A stretch of 10,330 nucleotides of DNA, from the NCBI RefSeq assembly GCF_000499385.1, contig NW_013654821.1:4307-14636 (forward strand), read 5' to 3'. Each line of letters opens with the position of its first letter. The first letter of the stretch is position 1. The DNA comes from Eimeria necatrix. Lineage: Eukaryota; Apicomplexa; Conoidasida; Eucoccidiorida; Eimeriidae. Shown here in pieces: positions 7,372 to 10,330 of this stretch. The notes under the pieces are model-generated. The model made no database searches. It saw only the letters and a program-made list of their open reading frames with translations, and was not told the DNA's origin. A program made the position numbers and the translations under genes.

Positions 7372-7955
7372 AGAGGCAGCACGCGTACCTTCTGGGAAAA
7401 TTTCGGAACGCCACACTGGGAAAAGATAACACGGCAGCTCCACCAGAAACCAAAGCTAATTTTGTGTCACGAAAGCACGCCATTTTTATTGCTAAATGGA
7501 AACGCCAAGCAGCTTCTACGCCTGCCCTCCGAGATACATACTGCCTGAAACAAAAACACCACAATCCACACCCAGCATCATGAAAAAGATACAATAACAC
7601 AACACCCAAACTGGTTTCCAAATCTCCACACGCGCTTGAAGAATCCCGTCTAAGACGTAGTCTCAGCGTGATCCTTTGAACTGGCTACCAACCATAGTAT
7701 CTACAACGCATAAAATGCAATACGGATAACTTGGTGAGCAACAGCGGCCCAGCGGCATACTGCCTGCTCAACATGCATGCAAGAACACGAACCATGTTGC
7801 TGCTCGCTGTGTACTGGGTTCCATCTATTTGAACGTTTCAGTCTTGATGGGATTCCTACGCACCACACAAGGAGTTGACACCAAACATATATGCAACATT
7901 TCATGTATTTTGTCTCGATAAGACGCCAAAATGAAACACGCCTTCAGAGCGGCAC
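7372..7955. repeat. Long duplicated block, left member (contains dispersed repeat copy II)
   Basis: The block aligns head to tail with 8188-8750 at an offset of about 810-825. Landmarks in order are a CAAAGCTA word (7450s against 8260s), an ACGCCAT word followed by an AAACGC..AAGCAG string (about 7480-7512 against 8288-8322), AACTGGTTTC (7610s against 8418) and GTGATCCTTT (7670 against 8477). Identity is only about three quarters, with many small gaps, so this duplication is older than the tandem array on the left. The part from 7734 onward is copy II of the shorter repeat, which also occurs at 5973-6190. Confidence 0.85.
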
Positions 7956-8187
7956 GAAAAACACAGGAGTGTGCGCGAGGATTTGTCAGGAGTATATGTG
8001 TTCAACGTTCCGTCGCGTTTGGAATGTGAAATTGCATAAAATAATTATAGATTGAACGCACTTCATTTTTGGGAAGGTGCTGCATATTGATCACTTGCTT
8101 GGGCCTATTTTTCTGGCTACATGTGTGGCTGGAAGGAGCGAAGGCGTTGAGTGAAGAACATTAACTCTTTTGATTCGTAGATGTCGG
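7956..8187. other. Spacer between the two duplicated blocks
   Basis: Unique sequence of about 230 bases separates the duplicated blocks. No open frame above 60 codons, no repeat and no RNA feature is supported. Confidence 0.4.
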
Positions 8188-8750
8188 CAAGCTCACCGCC
8201 TCCGTAAAAATTGTAAAACTGCACCGCGAAAAAGTAACGTAACACCTTTACCAAGTAGCAAAGCTATTTTTCCGCTGAAGAAAACACGCCATTCTTGTGG
8301 CTAGGTCGAAACGCTAAGCAGTTCCTACGCCTGATCTCCGAGACACATACTACCTGAAACACAGAAACCACATTCTACTTCTCGCTCCATGGAGAAACTA
8401 CAACGACAAAACACCAAAACTGGTTTCAAAAACTTCACACGTCCTTGGAAGATCCCGTTCAGGACGCAGTCCCAGTGTGATCCTTTCAGCTTCCTATAAA
8501 CCGTAAAACGTGCCCTGAAACAAGCACGTACAACGCGCAAATGCGATGTTGATACTTGTGCGTGCAGCGGCGTCCAGTCTCATACGCCCAGCTCAATCAA
8601 CACGCATGCCGGAGACCTGTGCCATGTTGTTGCACGCTATGCACCATGCTCCATTCATCTGACCTCCTCAGTCTGCACAGGACTTCTGCGCCCCATACAG
8701 GAGTAGCCCCAGGTGAGACTCAGCAGGCATGAAACCTTTCGCTCATGTTA
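8188..8750. repeat. Long duplicated block, right member (contains dispersed repeat copy III)
   Basis: This is the partner of 7372-7955, at about 75% identity. The portion from about 8556 to 8750 is the third and most diverged copy of the dispersed repeat, still recognisable by CACGCATGCC (as in copy I at 6008), CCATGTTG.TGCACGCT and CAGTCTGCA. It carries about 20 extra bases near 8510-8530 relative to the left member. On the minus strand both members keep a TTTCAG acceptor-like word before a TATGT.TCTCGGAG string (around 7550 and 8358). The reading frames after it differ, so a conserved exon is not supported. Confidence 0.8.
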
Positions 8751-9048
8751 GACACGCATCTTGATGCAACTAGCGGCTGCAAGCTTCCCATTACAAGTTT
8801 GTCTGTTCTTTGTTTCAGCGCGGCAAAGCGCCCATACAGCGTGATTGGAAAATTGTAATACTCTTAATAGAACACATTTACATTTTCCAGACAAGCATCT
8901 GACTTCGGAAATAAGCTTTAGCATTTTCTTTGTATTCTGCTCCCAGCACAACGTGCAGGGCGTCTTACGTGCTAGAAACACCTTGTGCTATTTCAGTCGC
9001 ATAACCGAAAGCCCTTTAACCGTGGAAGGCCAAGCAAACAGTGCTTGA
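8751..9048 (+). other. Cluster of splice-acceptor-like signals, possible terminal exon
   Basis: Three pyrimidine-rich CAG sites on the plus strand lie close together. One, ending at 8818 after TTTGTCTGTTCTTTGTTTCAG, is excellent. The second ends at about 8890 (TTACATTTTCCAG). The third ends at 8946 after TTTTCTTTGTATTCTGCTCCCAG and is also excellent. From 8947 a frame is open for 33 codons to TGA (9046-9048), beginning HNVQGVLRARNTL. From 8819 a frame is open for 26 codons. No convincing donor or first exon was found, and the peptides match nothing I recognise. Confidence 0.2.
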
Positions 9049-10330
9049 GTAGAGCATGCATTCTGCCAACGGATGCGCGGACGCGCAGATGATTGTCGCA
9101 GAGGAACTGCGAACAGAAGCCCCAGATAAACACGCAACAGCACCAACCAACACAAAGTCTTACATGTAAATCAAAGACGAGGATCTACGCACAGCTTTAT
9201 GGAGAAACCAAATAGCTCACACATCTGGGGTGCGAGCCACATCTGAAGCAAAAGTGCTGCATTCGGCATGTCCTGCGCTAACGCTGATACAATGGCATAC
9301 GGCTGAAAAAACCTACGAAAATTATCCAAAACCGTTTTGGAAAGCATAGTTTAAGGCTTTTCAAAGCATAGCGATAATCATGAAACCAAAGGCTCGCTGT
9401 GGCATTCGCAAAGCTTCTCAAATATACAGAAAACCATATCTCGCGCAGACCATTGTGCGATAATATCTTCCTCGTAAAGACCTAAGCTGACAGTATGTGC
9501 GCAGCAGATGGTACCACAAAGCTTGTGCTTCGGCGGGGAAAATTGTATTTTTAAGAACTGCATGTATGAATGAATCAGCTTTGTGAGAGCAAAGCTTCGC
9601 GCGTTTATAGAACGCACTCTAACAAAGGGCAGTAGTTAGCGAACGGATTTTGTCGCGTTTTACACTGCCATGCATTATAAAGGCAGAGGTTTCCTTCATA
9701 CATTTTATATTCAAATATCCTTTAAAGGACATGAGCAAGGAGGCATTTGAGCATCAGGTCGCTTTCCCCGGAGGCGATCCAGTCTCTATCAGCACACAGA
9801 AATACATGCACTGGCTCTTCCATTTTCCTCTGCGCCGAAAATGATAGACCTGCCCGCAACCGCCTCATATGTTAGCGTAGCCGTTTATCAGTGTCGAGCA
9901 CTTGTTGCAGGATGAAACTCGCGCAGGCAGTTGCCTGGAGCTCTCAAAGCATTGCGAACGTTCATATTGCCATTTGACTTGCTGCAGATAAAATGTATGG
10001 ATATCTATGCGACGAAGGGGCCCATCGATGCGTGCTTTTGGGATTACCTCTGACGTTGAGAAGGCACGCAGATATTTCATGTGCTATCATTCACTGCGGC
10101 GCCTGTTTGTATTCGAAAACTCGCAACCTTTTCCTGAGACAACACTTTCACGAAACAATAACCAGGCGGTAAGAGGCCGTCAGAATAGTTGTCAAAACTG
10201 ACGAGAGCATCTGATATTTGCAATATTTGACACCGACTTGCTGCAGGTGCCTGCTGGCGTTCGCCATGTCAGCAAGCGGCACGATAACAACAGAACGCGC
10301 AGTAAATTACAGTCGTTCTTTTGATCTCAT
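9049..10330. other. Unassigned right end of window
   Basis: No shared repeat or RNA gene is supported. Open frames are short (9378-9617 minus, 9650-9844 plus, 9865-10080 minus, 10007-10201 plus) and none has a recognised motif. The 12-base word GACTTGCTGCAG occurs twice, at 9976-9987 and 10235-10246. It reads as a splice acceptor each time, and after the first a frame is open for 21 codons (IKCMDIYATKGPIDACFW). The word CAAAGCTT occurs three times within about 180 bases (near 9409, 9515 and 9590), which I take as incidental. Confidence 0.35.

Noticed and set aside
7331..8540. TTTCAG acceptor-like word conserved on the minus strand in both members of the duplicated block
   Set aside because: The reading frames after the word differ between the members and each meets stops in the frame open in the other, so a conserved exon is not supported.

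Overview
The window looks like eukaryotic, mostly non-coding nuclear DNA. The longest open frame is 160 codons. There are no operons, Shine-Dalgarno-led gene strings, tRNA or rRNA genes, or CRISPR arrays, and I recognise no protein family in any frame. Base composition is roughly 45-48% GC by eye. CpG is not depleted (one sampled 60-base line, 5461-5520, holds about six), which argues against a vertebrate. Two TCAGT initiator-like words near the best gene candidate would fit an arthropod, but the species cannot be fixed from this sequence and I treat that only as a weak lead.

Layout. (1) Positions 1 to about 3145 are a tandem array of a ~1.45-1.47 kb unit: copy 1 (1-1469), copy 2 (1470-2917) and a broken third copy (2918 to about 3145). 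The window opens inside the array, so it probably continues to the left. Copies 1 and 2 are about 86-92% identical. Differences in the frames I tested fall evenly over codon positions, so the many ORFs in the unit are probably passengers. (2) About 3145-5600 is single-copy. It holds a possible exon pair (3558-3826), a long RNA-like foldback (4371-4476), and the best gene candidate: a two-exon model (4840-5167) for a small protein with a hydrophobic N-terminus. (3) About 5970-8750 holds three copies of a dispersed repeat (5973-6190, 7734-7955, 8556-8750). The last two are part of a longer duplicated block (7372-7955 and 8188-8750). (4) About 8750-10330 shows only scattered splice-like signals and short open stretches.

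The most distinctive signal is a pair of near-perfect 16-bp hairpins, at 364-397 in copy 1 and 3073-3107 in copy 3. Each is present in one tandem copy and absent at the aligned place in copy 2. In each, the right arm aligns to the sister copy while the left arm is an extra inverted copy of it. This is the pattern expected of template-switch replication errors, seen twice in one array. The foldback at 4371-4476 is the strongest candidate for a functional RNA. Nothing links the gene candidates into a pathway, and no protein function is assigned.
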